Shown here: piece after piece, positions 26,058 to 35,633 of the stretch | How the letters are laid out: each line of letters opens with the position of its first letter | Position numbering within the stretch: the first letter of the stretch is position 1 | From: an uncultured Anaerolineae bacterium | GTDB taxonomy: Bacteria > Chloroflexota > Anaerolineae > JACIWP01 | Assembly (NCBI GenBank): GCA_938049385.1 | Contig: CALIBQ010000024.1 | Span: forward strand, 1 to 55,423 | DNA length: 55,423 nucleotides | Reading direction: 5' to 3' | The notes under the pieces: model-generated | Databases searched by the model: none | Told to the model about the DNA's origin: nothing | The model's input: only the letters and a program-made list of their open reading frames with translations | Made by a program: the position numbers and the translations under genes

Positions 26058-26903
26058 ATGCGGATCGCCATCACGGGCTATCGGGGGCAGTTGGGCGAGT
26101 GGCTGGTGCGCCGGCTGGAGGACCATGAACTGTTGTTATTGGGCCGGCCGGAGCACGACATCACGCGGCCGGAGAGCATCGTGCCGGCCGTTGTCGGGTT
26201 CCGGCCGGAAGTGGTGATTCACTCCGCGGCCTTCACCAACGTGGACGGCTGTGCGCGCGACCCCGATACCGCCTATCTGGTCAACGCGCTGGGCACCCAG
26301 AATGTGGCGGTAGCCTGTCAGCGGGCCGGCGCCGCCCTGGTCTACATCAGCACCAACGAGGTGTTCGACGGCACGAAGGGCGCCCCATACCTGGAGCAGG
26401 ACGAGCGGCATCCCATCAATCCTTATGGCTGGTCCAAGTACGCCGGCGAACGCTTCGTGGAGACCCTGCTGGAGCGCTATTACATCGTGCGCATCGCTTG
26501 GCTGTTTGCCCCTGGGCGCACCAACTTCGTGAGCAAAATCTGTGCGCTGGCGCGGGAGCGCGGCCGGCTGGCGGTGGTCACGGACGAGGTCAGCTCCCCG
26601 ACATACGCACCGCACCTGGCGGACGCGCTGGCACGCTTGATCGAGACCGGGCACTACGGCGTCTATCACCTGACCAACGAAGGTTCCTGCTCGCGGTACG
26701 AGTTCGCGCGCTATTTCCTGCCGCTGGCCGGCCTGGGGCACGTGCCGGTGGAGCCCATCACTTCGGACCAGTTCCAGCGGCCCAGCAAGCCGCCCCTGCA
26801 CTGCATCCTGCGGAATTTCGCCGCCGCACATCTGTTGGGGATACAGCTACCCCATTGGGAGGAAGCGGTGCAGGATTATTTCCGCCGGCTGGAGGGCGCA
26901 TGA
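26058..26903 (+). CDS. dTDP-4-dehydrorhamnose reductase-like SDR protein
   Basis: An RmlD-family reductase of 281 aa: N-terminal Rossmann motif TGYRGQLG at about residue 7, HSAAFTNVDGC, YISTNEVFDG and the catalytic YGWSK at about 127, followed by the RmlD-type ending SRYEFARYF. It would make dTDP-L-rhamnose or a similar deoxysugar. No rmlA, B or C genes are in the window. The ATG at 26058 is preferred because GGAG lies nine bases before it; ATG 26043 in frame is an alternative. It overlaps the glycosyltransferase start by four bases. Confidence 0.88.
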   Translation: MRIAITGYRGQLGEWLVRRLEDHELLLLGRPEHDITRPESIVPAVVGFRPEVVIHSAAFTNVDGCARDPDTAYLVNALGTQNVAVACQRAGAALVYISTNEVFDGTKGAPYLEQDERHPINPYGWSKYAGERFVETLLERYYIVRIAWLFAPGRTNFVSKICALARERGRLAVVTDEVSSPTYAPHLADALARLIETGHYGVYHLTNEGSCSRYEFARYFLPLAGLGHVPVEPITSDQFQRPSKPPLHCILRNFAAAHLLGIQLPHWEEAVQDYFRRLEGA

Positions 26904-27850
26904 GCACAGACCCGCTGGTCAGCGTCGTCATTCCCAACTGGAACGGCGCGGCTTTACTGCCGGCATGCCTGGATTCCCTGCGCGCCCAGACGTACCCGCG
27001 CCTGGAAATCATCGTCGTGGACAATGCGTCCACCGACGATTCCGCGGCGCTGGTGCGCGAGCGGTATCCGGAGGTGCGGCTGGTGGTCCTGCCGGAGAAC
27101 CGGGGGCTGACGGGTGGGGTCAACGCCGGCATCCGCGCCGCGCAGGGCGAGATCATCGCCCTGCTGAACAACGACGCGGAGGCGGAACCGGCGTGGGTGG
27201 AGGCGCTGGTCCAGGCATTGGAAGCCCATCCTGAGGCCGGCTCGGCGGCCTCCAAAATGCTGTTGTACGACCGACGCGACGTATTGAATTCCGCCGGCGA
27301 CACTTACGGTTTAGACGGTATTCCCGGCAACCGGGGCGTCTGGGAACGCGATGTCGGACAGTACGATGCAGATATCGAGGTCTTTGGGGCGTGCGGCGGC
27401 GCGGCGGCGTACCGGCGCGCCATGCTGGACGAGATCGGGCTGTTCGACGAAGAGCTGTTCATGTACTGCGAGGATGTGGACCTGGCGTGGCGAGCACAGA
27501 TCGCCGGCTACCGCTGTGTCTTCGCGCCGGCGGCGCGGGTCTATCATCGGCTGAGCGCCACGGGCGGCGGGGCATTGGCCAGCTTCTACACGGGGCGCAA
27601 CACCTTGCTGGTGGTTGCCAAGGATTATCCGCCGGCACTCCTGCGGCGCTACTGGCCGCTGGTACTGCGCGCCCAACTGCGCATTGCCTGGGATGCCCTG
27701 CGTGCCTGGCGAGGGGAGGCGGCGCGGGCGCGACTGCGCGGACAGTTGACCGGCCTGCGCCTCTTCCGGCGCTGGACGCGCAAGCGAGCTGAGGTCTACC
27801 GTCTGCGGCGGACCAGCGATGCAGAGCTGGAGGCCCTGCTCCGGCGCTGA
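26900..27850 (+). CDS. Family 2 glycosyltransferase, rhamnosyltransferase-like
   Basis: 316 aa. GT-A fold signature VSVVIPNWNG at the start, VDNASTDDS, LLNNDAEAEP (DxD equivalent) at about residue 95 and the WbbL-type motif LFDEELFMYCEDVDLAWR at about 187, found in rhamnosyltransferases that build surface polysaccharide. The gene starts inside the end of the RmlD-like gene (ATGA), so donor synthesis and transfer are coupled. The C-terminus is basic and may be membrane-associated. Confidence 0.9.
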   Translation: MSTDPLVSVVIPNWNGAALLPACLDSLRAQTYPRLEIIVVDNASTDDSAALVRERYPEVRLVVLPENRGLTGGVNAGIRAAQGEIIALLNNDAEAEPAWVEALVQALEAHPEAGSAASKMLLYDRRDVLNSAGDTYGLDGIPGNRGVWERDVGQYDADIEVFGACGGAAAYRRAMLDEIGLFDEELFMYCEDVDLAWRAQIAGYRCVFAPAARVYHRLSATGGGALASFYTGRNTLLVVAKDYPPALLRRYWPLVLRAQLRIAWDALRAWRGEAARARLRGQLTGLRLFRRWTRKRAEVYRLRRTSDAELEALLRR

Positions 27851-27862
27851 TAGGCGCGCCGA

Positions 27863-27891
27863 TTGACGAAAGCCCGCCGGCAGGGTATGAT
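27863..27891 (+). promoter_or_regulatory. Probable promoter of the second glycosyltransferase gene
   Basis: TTGACG (27863-27868), a 17-base spacer and TATGAT (27886-27891) in the 102-base gap between two glycosyltransferase genes, 61 bases before the next start codon. Confidence 0.5.
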
Positions 27892-27952
27892 ATATCGCGC
27901 GTGCACGCGGGTGTGCGGGTTGGTCCATATTCACAATGGGGAAAACACTCTT

Positions 27953-28726
27953 ATGGAACGTGAGCCGTATTTATCGGTGGTGGTGCCGGCGTACAACGAG
28001 GAAAAACGCTTGCCCGGCACGCTGGAGCGCATCTGCGCCTACCTGGGGAAACAGACCTACCATTCCGAACTGATCGTGGTGGACGACGGCAGTGAGGATG
28101 CGACGGTGCGGGTGGCCCGCGAGGTGTTGGAGCGGTCCGCGCCGGCACAGAGCACCTGGCGCGTCATCGAGAACGATCACCGCGGCAAGGGGTACACGGT
28201 CCGCACAGGCATGCTGGCCGCCCAAGGGCAGTACATCCTTTTCACCGACGCCGATTTAGCGACGCCCATTGAGGAAGTCGAGAAACTGCTGGCCCCCCTG
28301 CAGGCCGGCTATCAGGTAGCCATCGGCTCGCGGGAAGGGGTGGGGGCCCTGCGCCTGGAAGAACCCTGGTACCGCCACTTCATGGGGCGGGTGTTCAACC
28401 TGCTGGTGCGCATTGTCGCCGGCACCCACTATGAAGACACCCAGTGCGGTTTCAAGGCGTTCCAGCGGGAGGCGGCGCATGACCTGTTCAACCGACTGCA
28501 TATCTACGGCGCGCAGGCCAAGGTCATCAAAGGGGGCGCGGTAACCGCCTTCGATGTGGAGGTCCTGTTCCTGGCCGGCAAGCGCGGCTACCGCGTGAAA
28601 GAGGTGCCGGTAGTTTGGCGCTACGGCGAGAACACCAAGGTCAACCCCCTGCGTGATTCGGTGCGCATGTTCCGCGATATCGTGCGGGTGCGCTTGAACG
28701 ATTGGCGCGGCTGTTATCGTGATTGA
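27953..28726 (+). CDS. Family 2 glycosyltransferase, dolichyl-phosphate glucosyltransferase-like
   Basis: 257 aa, single GT-A domain. Motifs are LSVVVPAYNEEKRLP at the start, VVDDGSEDAT at about residue 41, RGKGYTVRTGM and FTDADLATPIEE at about 98, then EDTQCGFKAFQREAA. The last two are typical of dolichyl- or undecaprenyl-phosphate glucose/mannose synthases, which load sugars on a lipid carrier at the membrane. No C-terminal membrane domain is present. The ATG at 27953 has only a weak GGGG ribosome site; the frame is open upstream to 27863. Confidence 0.87.
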   Translation: MEREPYLSVVVPAYNEEKRLPGTLERICAYLGKQTYHSELIVVDDGSEDATVRVAREVLERSAPAQSTWRVIENDHRGKGYTVRTGMLAAQGQYILFTDADLATPIEEVEKLLAPLQAGYQVAIGSREGVGALRLEEPWYRHFMGRVFNLLVRIVAGTHYEDTQCGFKAFQREAAHDLFNRLHIYGAQAKVIKGGAVTAFDVEVLFLAGKRGYRVKEVPVVWRYGENTKVNPLRDSVRMFRDIVRVRLNDWRGCYRD

Positions 28727-28750
28727 TCTATTACCAGGAGCGTAACCCCT

Positions 28751-30192
28751 ATGGCATCCCCCGAACTGCGTCTGCAGATCCTATCGGAAGCGCAGGTGGC
28801 GCGCATCGAGGACACCGCTTACCGCCTGCTGGAGGAGGTGGGCATCTTGCTCCAGCACCCCGAGGCGCGCGAGCGCCTGCACGGCATGGGCTGTCAGGTG
28901 GAGGGGAGCGCGTGTTCATCCCCTGCCACGTGGTGGATAAGGCGCTGAGCACCCTGCGGCCTCACACCACGTTCTACAGCGTAGATGGGGCGCGCTCCCT
29001 GACGCTGGGGAATGGACGGGTGCGCTTCCACAACGCCGGCGGCCCGCCTTTCATCTATGACCCGGAGACGGGACAGCGCCGGCCGGCCGCCCTGCAGGAC
29101 GTGGCGGATGCGGCGCGCCTGCTGGACGCCCTGCCGCAGGTGGATGTGGTGATGCCGCTGTGCGGAGCCCAGGACGTGCCGGCGCCGCTGATGGTGGTGG
29201 CCTCGGCGGAAATCGCCATGCGCCAAACCCGCAAGCCCTTCCATGCCGGCTACGTCGAAAAGCCGGAAGAGGTGCACTACCTTGTAGAGCTGGCAAAGGC
29301 CTGCTGTGGCGGCGAGGAGGCATACCGCCGGCGGCCGACCATCGCCATCATGGCCTCACCGGTCAGTCCCCTGACCTTCACCTACAATGTCACGGCGGCC
29401 ATCATGGCCATTGCGGAATCCGGCACGCCGTACCATTCCCTGCCGGCCCCGTCCCTGGGGGCCACCAGCCCGGTGACTATGGCCGGCGCGCTGGCCCAAC
29501 AACATGCCGAGGTGCTGGCCAGCTTCGTCATCGCCGCCTCGGTGCGGCCGGACCTGCCGGTGCTGTACTGTTCGCGCATTAACGGGCTGGACCCGCGCAC
29601 CGCCATCTCGACCTGGGGAAGCCCGGAGGTTGGCATCACTGGCGCCGGCGCGACCGCTTTGGCCCATCACCGCGGCTTCCTGTGCGACTGCTACGGATTC
29701 TGCACCAGCGCCTCTCTGCTGGACCCCCAGTTCGCCTACGAGCGCTATAACAACGCCTTCCTGCCGGCACTGGCCGGCGCCGATATCCTCTCCGGCGTCG
29801 GCGTGCTGGAGAACAATATGGCGGTCAGCCTGGAGGCGGCGGTCATTGACGATGAGCTGATCAGCCTTCTGCGGCACACCCTGCGCGGGCTGGAGGTGAC
29901 GGACGAGACGCTGGCCTTTGACGTAATGCGGGAAGCCATACCGGCCGGCGGCATGTTCCTGGACCAGCTCCACACCGTGCGGCAGATTCGCGCCGGCGCC
30001 ATCTGGCTGCCGACCGTGAGCGAGCGTCCCAGCGGCGCCGCGGACGAGCGGCACGCCGGCGTGGTGGAGCGGGCGCGCGCACGGGCCAGGGAACTGCTGA
30101 GCACCCATCACGTGGAACCTCTGCCGGAGGGCGTTCTCCGGCAGATGGACGAAATCATGCAGGAGGCCAAACGCCGCCTGTTGGAGGAGTAA
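28751..30192 (+). pseudogene. MttB-family methyltransferase, interrupted by a one-base frameshift
   Basis: Corrinoid methyltransferase family that includes trimethylamine and glycine betaine methyltransferases. The N-terminus (MASPELRLQI, with CCAGGAGCG upstream) is in one frame up to GCQVEG near 28903. The rest, from ERVFIPCHVVDKAL on, is in the next frame. Adding one G to the run of four G at 28903-28906 would join them into a protein of about 480 aa, normal length. No in-frame TAG is seen, so it is the non-pyrrolysine type. It is either a sequencing error in a G run or a recent pseudogene. xdhC follows. Confidence 0.85.
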
Positions 30193-30195
30193 GAC

Positions 30196-30969
30196 GTGGA
30201 AGAACAGTTGGCAGTACTGCGAGCGTTAGAGGAGGCCATTGCCCGGCGCGAGCCGGCGGTGCTGGCCACAGTGGTGGAGGTGCGCGGTGCTTCGCCGGCC
30301 CAGCCAGGATTCAAACTGCTGTTGCGGGCGGATGGGAGCCATATTGGCAATGTGGGCGGGGGCGCGCTGGAACAGGAGGTCCTGCGCCAGGCCGGTGAGG
30401 TCCTGCGCCAGGGACAGGCGCGGCTGGTGCATTACAGCCTGCGCGAAGAGGGCGAGGATGCCCTGGGGATGCTGTGCGGAGGGGACGTGACCGTCTTCCT
30501 GGAACCCTTTCTGCCCAAGCCGGTCCTGCTGATCGTGGGCGGCGGGCATATCGGCCGGCCGCTGGCCGAGATGGCGCGCATCGTGGGCTATGAGGTGCAG
30601 GTGGTGGACGTGCGGCCGGAGCGGGGCGACCGCAAGCAGTTGGACCCGGCCGCGATCACCGCAGACACCTACGTGGTGCTGATCACGGAGAACCACGAGA
30701 CGGACGAGGCGGCCCTGCGGCAGGTGCTGGCCACGCCGGCGGCCTATATCGGCATGATCGGCTCACGCCGCAAAGTGCGCACCATCTTCGAACATCTGCG
30801 AGCGGACGGCTTCCACGAGGAGGACCTGCGGCGCGTGCGGGCGCCCATTGGCCTGGACCTGGGGGGCAGACAGCCGGCGGAGATCGCGCTGGCCATCCTG
30901 GCGGAGATCGAATGCGTGCGTCACGGCGGGAGCGGCCGGCCGCGCTCAGAGCCGGCGGAGGCCGCGTAG
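30196..30969 (+). CDS. XdhC/CoxI-family molybdoenzyme maturation protein
   Basis: 257 aa. The N-terminal XdhC/CoxI domain shows ATVVEVRGASPAQPG, GGGALEQEV and the cysteine motif GMLCGGDVTVF. The C-terminal Rossmann domain starts LLIVGGGHIGRPLAEMA and ends YIGMIGSRRK plus GLDLGGRQPAEIA. Members handle sulfuration or insertion of the molybdenum cofactor for xanthine dehydrogenase or CO dehydrogenase-type enzymes. No such enzyme is in the window. The GTG start is three bases after the mttB stop, with GGAGG inside the end of that gene, so the two are co-transcribed. Confidence 0.9.
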   Translation: MEEQLAVLRALEEAIARREPAVLATVVEVRGASPAQPGFKLLLRADGSHIGNVGGGALEQEVLRQAGEVLRQGQARLVHYSLREEGEDALGMLCGGDVTVFLEPFLPKPVLLIVGGGHIGRPLAEMARIVGYEVQVVDVRPERGDRKQLDPAAITADTYVVLITENHETDEAALRQVLATPAAYIGMIGSRRKVRTIFEHLRADGFHEEDLRRVRAPIGLDLGGRQPAEIALAILAEIECVRHGGSGRPRSEPAEAA

Positions 30970-31014
30970 GAGCGCCGTCGCGCCGCCCCGGCCCAATAAC
31001 CTCGGCCCAGGGTT

Positions 31015-31061
31015 TTGAGGATGGGCCTTTCCTGTGCTATAATCCTGCGGGTTAGCACAGG
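31015..31061 (+). promoter_or_regulatory. Promoter of the mreBCD cluster with an inverted repeat at the start point
   Basis: TTGAGG (31015-31020), a 17-base spacer and consensus TATAAT (31038-31043). Perfect 8-base arms CCTGTGCT (31031-31038) and AGCACAGG (31054-31061) flank the -10 and the likely start point. They could be an operator or form a 5' hairpin in the transcript. Confidence 0.6.
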
Positions 31062-31105
31062 CACTTGCGCCTGGGGAAAGCATATCGGGTACAGAGGAGT
31101 TCGGG

Positions 31106-32167
31106 GTGATCAGTCCACTGAACGCGTTGATGGGGCTATTCTCACTGGATATCGGTATTGACCTGGGCACGGCCAATACCCTGGTGAATGTGCGCGGCAA
31201 GGGCATCGTCATCAATGAGCCCTCGGTGGTGGCGATTGACAAGAAGACCAAGAAGGCACTGGCCATCGGCCTGGAAGCCAAGGAGATGATCGGCCGCACG
31301 CCGGGCAACATTATCGCAGTGCGGCCCCTGCGCGACGGCGTCATTTCCGATTTCGACATGACGGAGCGCATGCTCCATTATTTTATCCATAAAGTGCATG
31401 AGCAGATGGTCCTGCGCATCCCGCGCCCGCGGGTGGTGGTAGGGATACCGAGCGGCGTCACGGAGGTGGAGAAGCGCGCAGTGTACGATGCGACGCTGAG
31501 CGCCGGCGCACGGGAAGCCTACCTCATTGAGGAACCGATGGCCGCGGCGATCGGTGCCGGCCTGCCGGTCACGGAATCGGTGGGCAGTATGATTGTGGAC
31601 ATTGGCGGCGGCACCACCGAAGTAGCGGTCATCTCCCTGGGCGGCATCGTCACCAGCCGGTCCATCCGCGTCGCCGGCGATGAGATGGACGAGGCTATCA
31701 TCCAGTACGCGCGCCAGAAGTACAACCTCTTCATCGGCGAGCGCATGGCGGAGAAGTGCAAGATCACCATCGGCTCCGCATACCCCATGGAGCGCGAGCA
31801 GACCATGACCCTGCGCGGCCGCAACCTTATCACCGGCCTGCCCGAATCCGTCGAGGTCAGCAGTGTGGAAATCCGCGAGGCGCTCTCCGACTGCGTACAG
31901 ATGATCGTGGACACGGTGCGGGAGGCGCTGGATGAGACGCCTCCCGAGCTGGTGGCGGACCTGATGGAGCAGGGGATTGCGCTGGCCGGCGGCGGCGCGC
32001 TCCTGCACGGCATTGCCCAGCGCCTATCTGAGGAGACGAAGATGCGCGTCTACGTGGCGGATGACCCGATGACCTGCGTGGCGCGCGGCGCCGGCAAAGT
32101 GCTGGAATCGCTGGACGTACTGCGCAAAGTCCTGGTCAGCACCCAGCGCGGCAGTACCGCCCATTAA
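31106..32167 (+). CDS. mreB: Rod shape-determining protein MreB
   Basis: Bacterial actin that organises lateral wall synthesis. 353 aa. Phosphate 1 motif DIGIDLGTANT near residue 12, phosphate 2 motif MIVDIGGGTTEVAVISLGG at about 155 and the adenosine motif ALAGGGALLHG at about 292 are all intact. It starts with GTG after AGAGGAGTTCGG. It is the first gene of the shape cluster mreB-mreC-mreD-PBP2-min-rodA. Confidence 0.97.
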   Translation: MISPLNALMGLFSLDIGIDLGTANTLVNVRGKGIVINEPSVVAIDKKTKKALAIGLEAKEMIGRTPGNIIAVRPLRDGVISDFDMTERMLHYFIHKVHEQMVLRIPRPRVVVGIPSGVTEVEKRAVYDATLSAGAREAYLIEEPMAAAIGAGLPVTESVGSMIVDIGGGTTEVAVISLGGIVTSRSIRVAGDEMDEAIIQYARQKYNLFIGERMAEKCKITIGSAYPMEREQTMTLRGRNLITGLPESVEVSSVEIREALSDCVQMIVDTVREALDETPPELVADLMEQGIALAGGGALLHGIAQRLSEETKMRVYVADDPMTCVARGAGKVLESLDVLRKVLVSTQRGSTAH

Positions 32168-32212
32168 GCGGCAGTGCAGTGAAAGCAGGGCGTATTCCGG
32201 GAGCAATACCTG

Positions 32213-33082
32213 TTGAAGCGGTGGCGAGGCTACAGCCTCTGGATGATTGTTCTGGGCAGTCTGCTGATCCTGGGCATCGTGCTGGACCGCATCGGTCTGC
32301 TGAACCCGGCCGAAGGAGGAATCTTCCGGATATTTGAGCCCGTCCAGTCAGCCTTCGTGAGGATTGGGCAGGGGGCTTCGGACCTGGTGCAGACGGCGCG
32401 CGATCTGGGGGACCTGCGACAGCGCAACCAACAGCTTGTCGAACTAGTGAACCAGCTCGCGGTGGAGAATGTGCGTCTGAAAGAGGTGGAGGCGGAGAAC
32501 GAGATCCTTCGCCGGCTGTTGGACTTCGCCCAATCCAGCCCGGGGCATACGTTCAAAGCCGCCGAGGTACGCACCCGCGTGATCGGCCGCCAGCCGGATA
32601 ACATCTCGCAGTTCATCCTGATCGCGGCCGGCTCTAACGACGGCATTCAGGCCGGCATGCCCGTGGTCACCGAACGCGGCCTGGTGGGGCGGGTGGAGAC
32701 GGTCTATCCCACGCTTTCCAAAGTGCGGCTCATCATTGATACCAACAGTGCGGTCAGCGCGCTGGTACAGCGCACCCGCGCCACCGGTGTAGTGAAGGGC
32801 CAGCCGGGCGGCGAGCTGGTGCTGGATTATCTCCCGCAGGGCCAGGACGTGGTGGCAGTCGGCGACGTGGTGCTGACCTCTGGGGCCGGCGGAGGATTTC
32901 CACGTCAACTAGTCATCGGCCAGGTCATCGAGATTCGCCAGAAGGACTACGAGATGTTTCAGCAGGCGGTCCTGCGCCCCACGGTGGACTTCGACCGGTT
33001 GGAAGTGGTGCTGATCATCACCAACTTTGTGCCGCTGAGCCTGGAGGGGCTGGAGCCGGCGCCCGGCACGTCCGGGCCGTAG
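32213..33082 (+). CDS. mreC: Rod shape-determining protein MreC
   Basis: 289 aa: a short cytoplasmic start (KRWRGYS), one transmembrane helix (about 9-27), a coiled coil (about 65-100, ending EAENEILRRLL), then the beta-rich extracytoplasmic domain with AGSNDGIQAGMPVV and GLVGRV. It bridges MreB and the wall enzymes. The start codon is probably TTG at 32213, with CGGGAG ten bases before it. Confidence 0.93.
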   Translation: MKRWRGYSLWMIVLGSLLILGIVLDRIGLLNPAEGGIFRIFEPVQSAFVRIGQGASDLVQTARDLGDLRQRNQQLVELVNQLAVENVRLKEVEAENEILRRLLDFAQSSPGHTFKAAEVRTRVIGRQPDNISQFILIAAGSNDGIQAGMPVVTERGLVGRVETVYPTLSKVRLIIDTNSAVSALVQRTRATGVVKGQPGGELVLDYLPQGQDVVAVGDVVLTSGAGGGFPRQLVIGQVIEIRQKDYEMFQQAVLRPTVDFDRLEVVLIITNFVPLSLEGLEPAPGTSGP

Positions 33083-33096
33083 GTGGGAGTACCCCG

Positions 33097-33603
33097 ATGA
33101 GCCCCTGGTATTATCTGCTGGTTCCCGTGCTGATACTGTTGGGCATTGCCCAATCCACCTTGGCTCCCTTCCTGCGCATTGCCGGCCTGCATCCCGACCT
33201 CATCCTGATTTTGGTGGCCATCTGGAGCGTTCTGCGCGGCTATCATGAGGGCACCATTTGGGCGCTGGTCTGCGGCCTGGTGATGGACATGCTGTCGGGC
33301 GTGTCCTTTGGGGCACACACCCTGGCACTGCTGGCAGTGAGCCTGTTGATGCATGCTGTCCGCCGGCGGGTGTACCGGCTGAGCTTCGGCTCGGTGCTGT
33401 TGCTGGTGGCGCTGGCAACCCCCATCTATTATGGGACCATGATGTTCGCGGCCTGGGCCATGGCCGGGGAGGCGTTTGCAGGGAGTTTGGTCTCGCGGGT
33501 TATCCTGCCGGCGGCTTTGCTGAACGCCGCGGTCGCGGCAGTGGTGTTCTGGCCTCTGCGCTGGCTCCACCAGATGACGGGCGAACAGGAGATGGGCTGG
33601 TGA
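33097..33603 (+). CDS. mreD: Rod shape-determining protein MreD
   Basis: 168-aa membrane protein with five or six hydrophobic segments and the family motifs HPDLILILVAIWSVLRG and GLVMDMLSG. It follows mreC by 14 bases. Its stop overlaps the GTG start of the PBP2 gene (GTGA), so translation is coupled. Confidence 0.9.
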   Translation: MSPWYYLLVPVLILLGIAQSTLAPFLRIAGLHPDLILILVAIWSVLRGYHEGTIWALVCGLVMDMLSGVSFGAHTLALLAVSLLMHAVRRRVYRLSFGSVLLLVALATPIYYGTMMFAAWAMAGEAFAGSLVSRVILPAALLNAAVAAVVFWPLRWLHQMTGEQEMGW

Positions 33604-35630
33604 AAGACCCTCTGGCCAAGGTGAACGGCCTCTCCGGGACGCCTGTGCATACCGTACTGCGCATCCGCATCCTGCAGATAGCGGCTGTACTGCTTTTCGC
33701 TGTTCTGCTGGTGCAGGTGGGGCGGATGCAGATTTTCCAGCGGGACTATTATGCGCAGTTGGCCAACCGCATGCGCTTCCGCGAGATCGCCCTGCCGGCC
33801 CAGCGCGGCGTGATGTACGACCGCAGCGGCGAACTGCTGGTGCGCAACGTGCCCAGCTTTGCCGTGACGGTGGTGCCGGCGGACCTGCCGGACGACCCCG
33901 ATGCGCGGGCCAGGGTCATCCGCCGGCTGGTCGAACTGCTGAAGGTGCAGGATTACTCCTGGATCATCTCCCCGTACCGCCAGAGCGGCGCCGGCAGTAC
34001 CGCCAATTGGGAAGCGCAGGCCCTGGCGGAGAGCCTGCGCCGGCGCGAAACGCGCCGCGACCCTGTCACATATCTGAGCGAACTGCTTCAGGAAGCCGAG
34101 GCCTTTGCCCCCTACCAGCCGGTGGTCATCCGCAGTGGGGTGGACCGCGATACCGCTTTCACCATTGAGGAAGAGCGCCTGTATCTGCCGGGGGTGCAGG
34201 TGACGGTCCAGCCCCGGCGATCTTATCCGGCCGGCGAGCTAATGGCGCATCTGTTGGGGTATATGGGCCCTATCCCGCGCGAATTGCGCGAGTCCTATAT
34301 TTCCCAGGGGTACGCGCCTACCGACCAGGTGGGGCTGGCCGGCCTGGAGTATCAGTACGAGGCCCAACTGCGCGGGGTCAAGGGACGCAAGACCATCGAA
34401 GTGGACGTTGCCGGTCGCGAAATCCGCACCATCGGGGAGATCGCGCCGCCAACGCCGGGCAACAATCTGGTGCTGAGCATTGACCTGGCGCTCCAGCATA
34501 CCACGGAACAGCTTCTGGCGAAAGCCCTTCAGGAGGCCAAATCCCCCTCAGGGGTGGCCATCGCCATGAACCCCCAGAACGGGGAAGTGCTGGCAATGGT
34601 CTCCCTGCCGGGGTATGATAACAACCTTTTCGCCGGCGGCATCAAGCCCGAGGACTACGAGCGCCTGAACTCCGATGAGCGCCGGCCGCTGGTGAACCAT
34701 GCCATCATGGGACAGTATCCACCCGGCTCCACGTTCAAGATTGTGCCGGCCGCCGGCGGCTTGCAGGAAGGAGTCATCACCCCTCGCACGCTCATCCGCT
34801 GTGACGGCATCATGTACGTGCCGAACCAATACTTCCCGGACGATCCGACCAAGGCCCAGCCCTTTTACTGCTGGATTCATAAGTACGGATACGGCCACGG
34901 CCCGATTGCGCTGGAAGAGGCCATTGTTCAGTCCTGCGACATCTACTTTTACCAGGTGGCCGGCGGGTTCCGGGACTTTGCCGGCTTGGGACTGGATCGT
35001 CTGGCGAATTATGCCCACGCCTTCGGATTCGGGGGGCTCACGGGTATCGATCTGCCCGGCGAGGTGAAGGGCCTGATCCCGACCGCCCAGTGGAAGCGCT
35101 TGAACTACGGCGAGAGTTGGGTCAAAGGTGATACCTATAACATGGCTATCGGGCAGGGTTTTGTGCTGGCCACGCCGCTACAGGTGGTAAACGCTTTCGC
35201 GGCTGTGGCCAACGGCGGCTCCCTGTACCAGCCGCATGTGGTGCGGCAGATTGTGGATGCAGAGGGCAAAGTGGTGCAGGAGATTGGCCCCCAGTTGATT
35301 CGCCGCTTGCCGGTGGGCGAGTCGTACATCCGGGAGATTCAGAGGGGGCTGGAGCAGGTAGTGGAGCGGGGCACCGGCCGGCAGGCGGCCCTACGGGGCA
35401 TCCGGGTGGCCGGCAAGACCGGCACGGCGGAGTATCCCGGCAAGCGCGATGCAAAGGGAAATCTGCCCACCCATGCCTGGTTCGCGGCCTACGCGCCGGC
35501 AGAAAATCCGGAGATCGCTGTGGTGGTCTTCATTTACGGCGGCGGAGAGGGTTCATCGGTGGCGGCCCCGGTGGCCGGGGAAATCCTGAGCGCCTATTTC
35601 GGCGTGCCAAGGCTGTACAGCGGGGAATAA
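33600..35630 (+). CDS. mrdA: Penicillin-binding protein 2
   Basis: Class B transpeptidase of the elongasome, 676 aa. An N-terminal membrane anchor (about residues 17-40) is followed by a dimerisation domain (ALPAQRGVMYDRSGELLV). The transpeptidase carries SxxK as PPGSTFK, the SxN-equivalent as QSCD and the KTGT box as GKTGTAEY. The SxN motif reading Ser-Cys-Asp is common in PBP2. The GTG at 33600 overlaps mreD, although the frame is open further upstream through mreD. It partners RodA, encoded 2 kb downstream. Confidence 0.94.
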   Translation: MKDPLAKVNGLSGTPVHTVLRIRILQIAAVLLFAVLLVQVGRMQIFQRDYYAQLANRMRFREIALPAQRGVMYDRSGELLVRNVPSFAVTVVPADLPDDPDARARVIRRLVELLKVQDYSWIISPYRQSGAGSTANWEAQALAESLRRRETRRDPVTYLSELLQEAEAFAPYQPVVIRSGVDRDTAFTIEEERLYLPGVQVTVQPRRSYPAGELMAHLLGYMGPIPRELRESYISQGYAPTDQVGLAGLEYQYEAQLRGVKGRKTIEVDVAGREIRTIGEIAPPTPGNNLVLSIDLALQHTTEQLLAKALQEAKSPSGVAIAMNPQNGEVLAMVSLPGYDNNLFAGGIKPEDYERLNSDERRPLVNHAIMGQYPPGSTFKIVPAAGGLQEGVITPRTLIRCDGIMYVPNQYFPDDPTKAQPFYCWIHKYGYGHGPIALEEAIVQSCDIYFYQVAGGFRDFAGLGLDRLANYAHAFGFGGLTGIDLPGEVKGLIPTAQWKRLNYGESWVKGDTYNMAIGQGFVLATPLQVVNAFAAVANGGSLYQPHVVRQIVDAEGKVVQEIGPQLIRRLPVGESYIREIQRGLEQVVERGTGRQAALRGIRVAGKTGTAEYPGKRDAKGNLPTHAWFAAYAPAENPEIAVVVFIYGGGEGSSVAAPVAGEILSAYFGVPRLYSGE

Positions 35631-35633
35631 GGT

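Noticed and set aside
28751-30192. Pyrrolysine-containing trimethylamine methyltransferase
   Set aside because: The break is a frame change, not an in-frame TAG, so amber read-through does not explain it.
33258-33599. N-terminal extension of PBP2 through mreD
   Set aside because: It would overlap all of the well-supported mreD; the GTG at 33600 fits the expected PBP2 N-terminus and membrane anchor.
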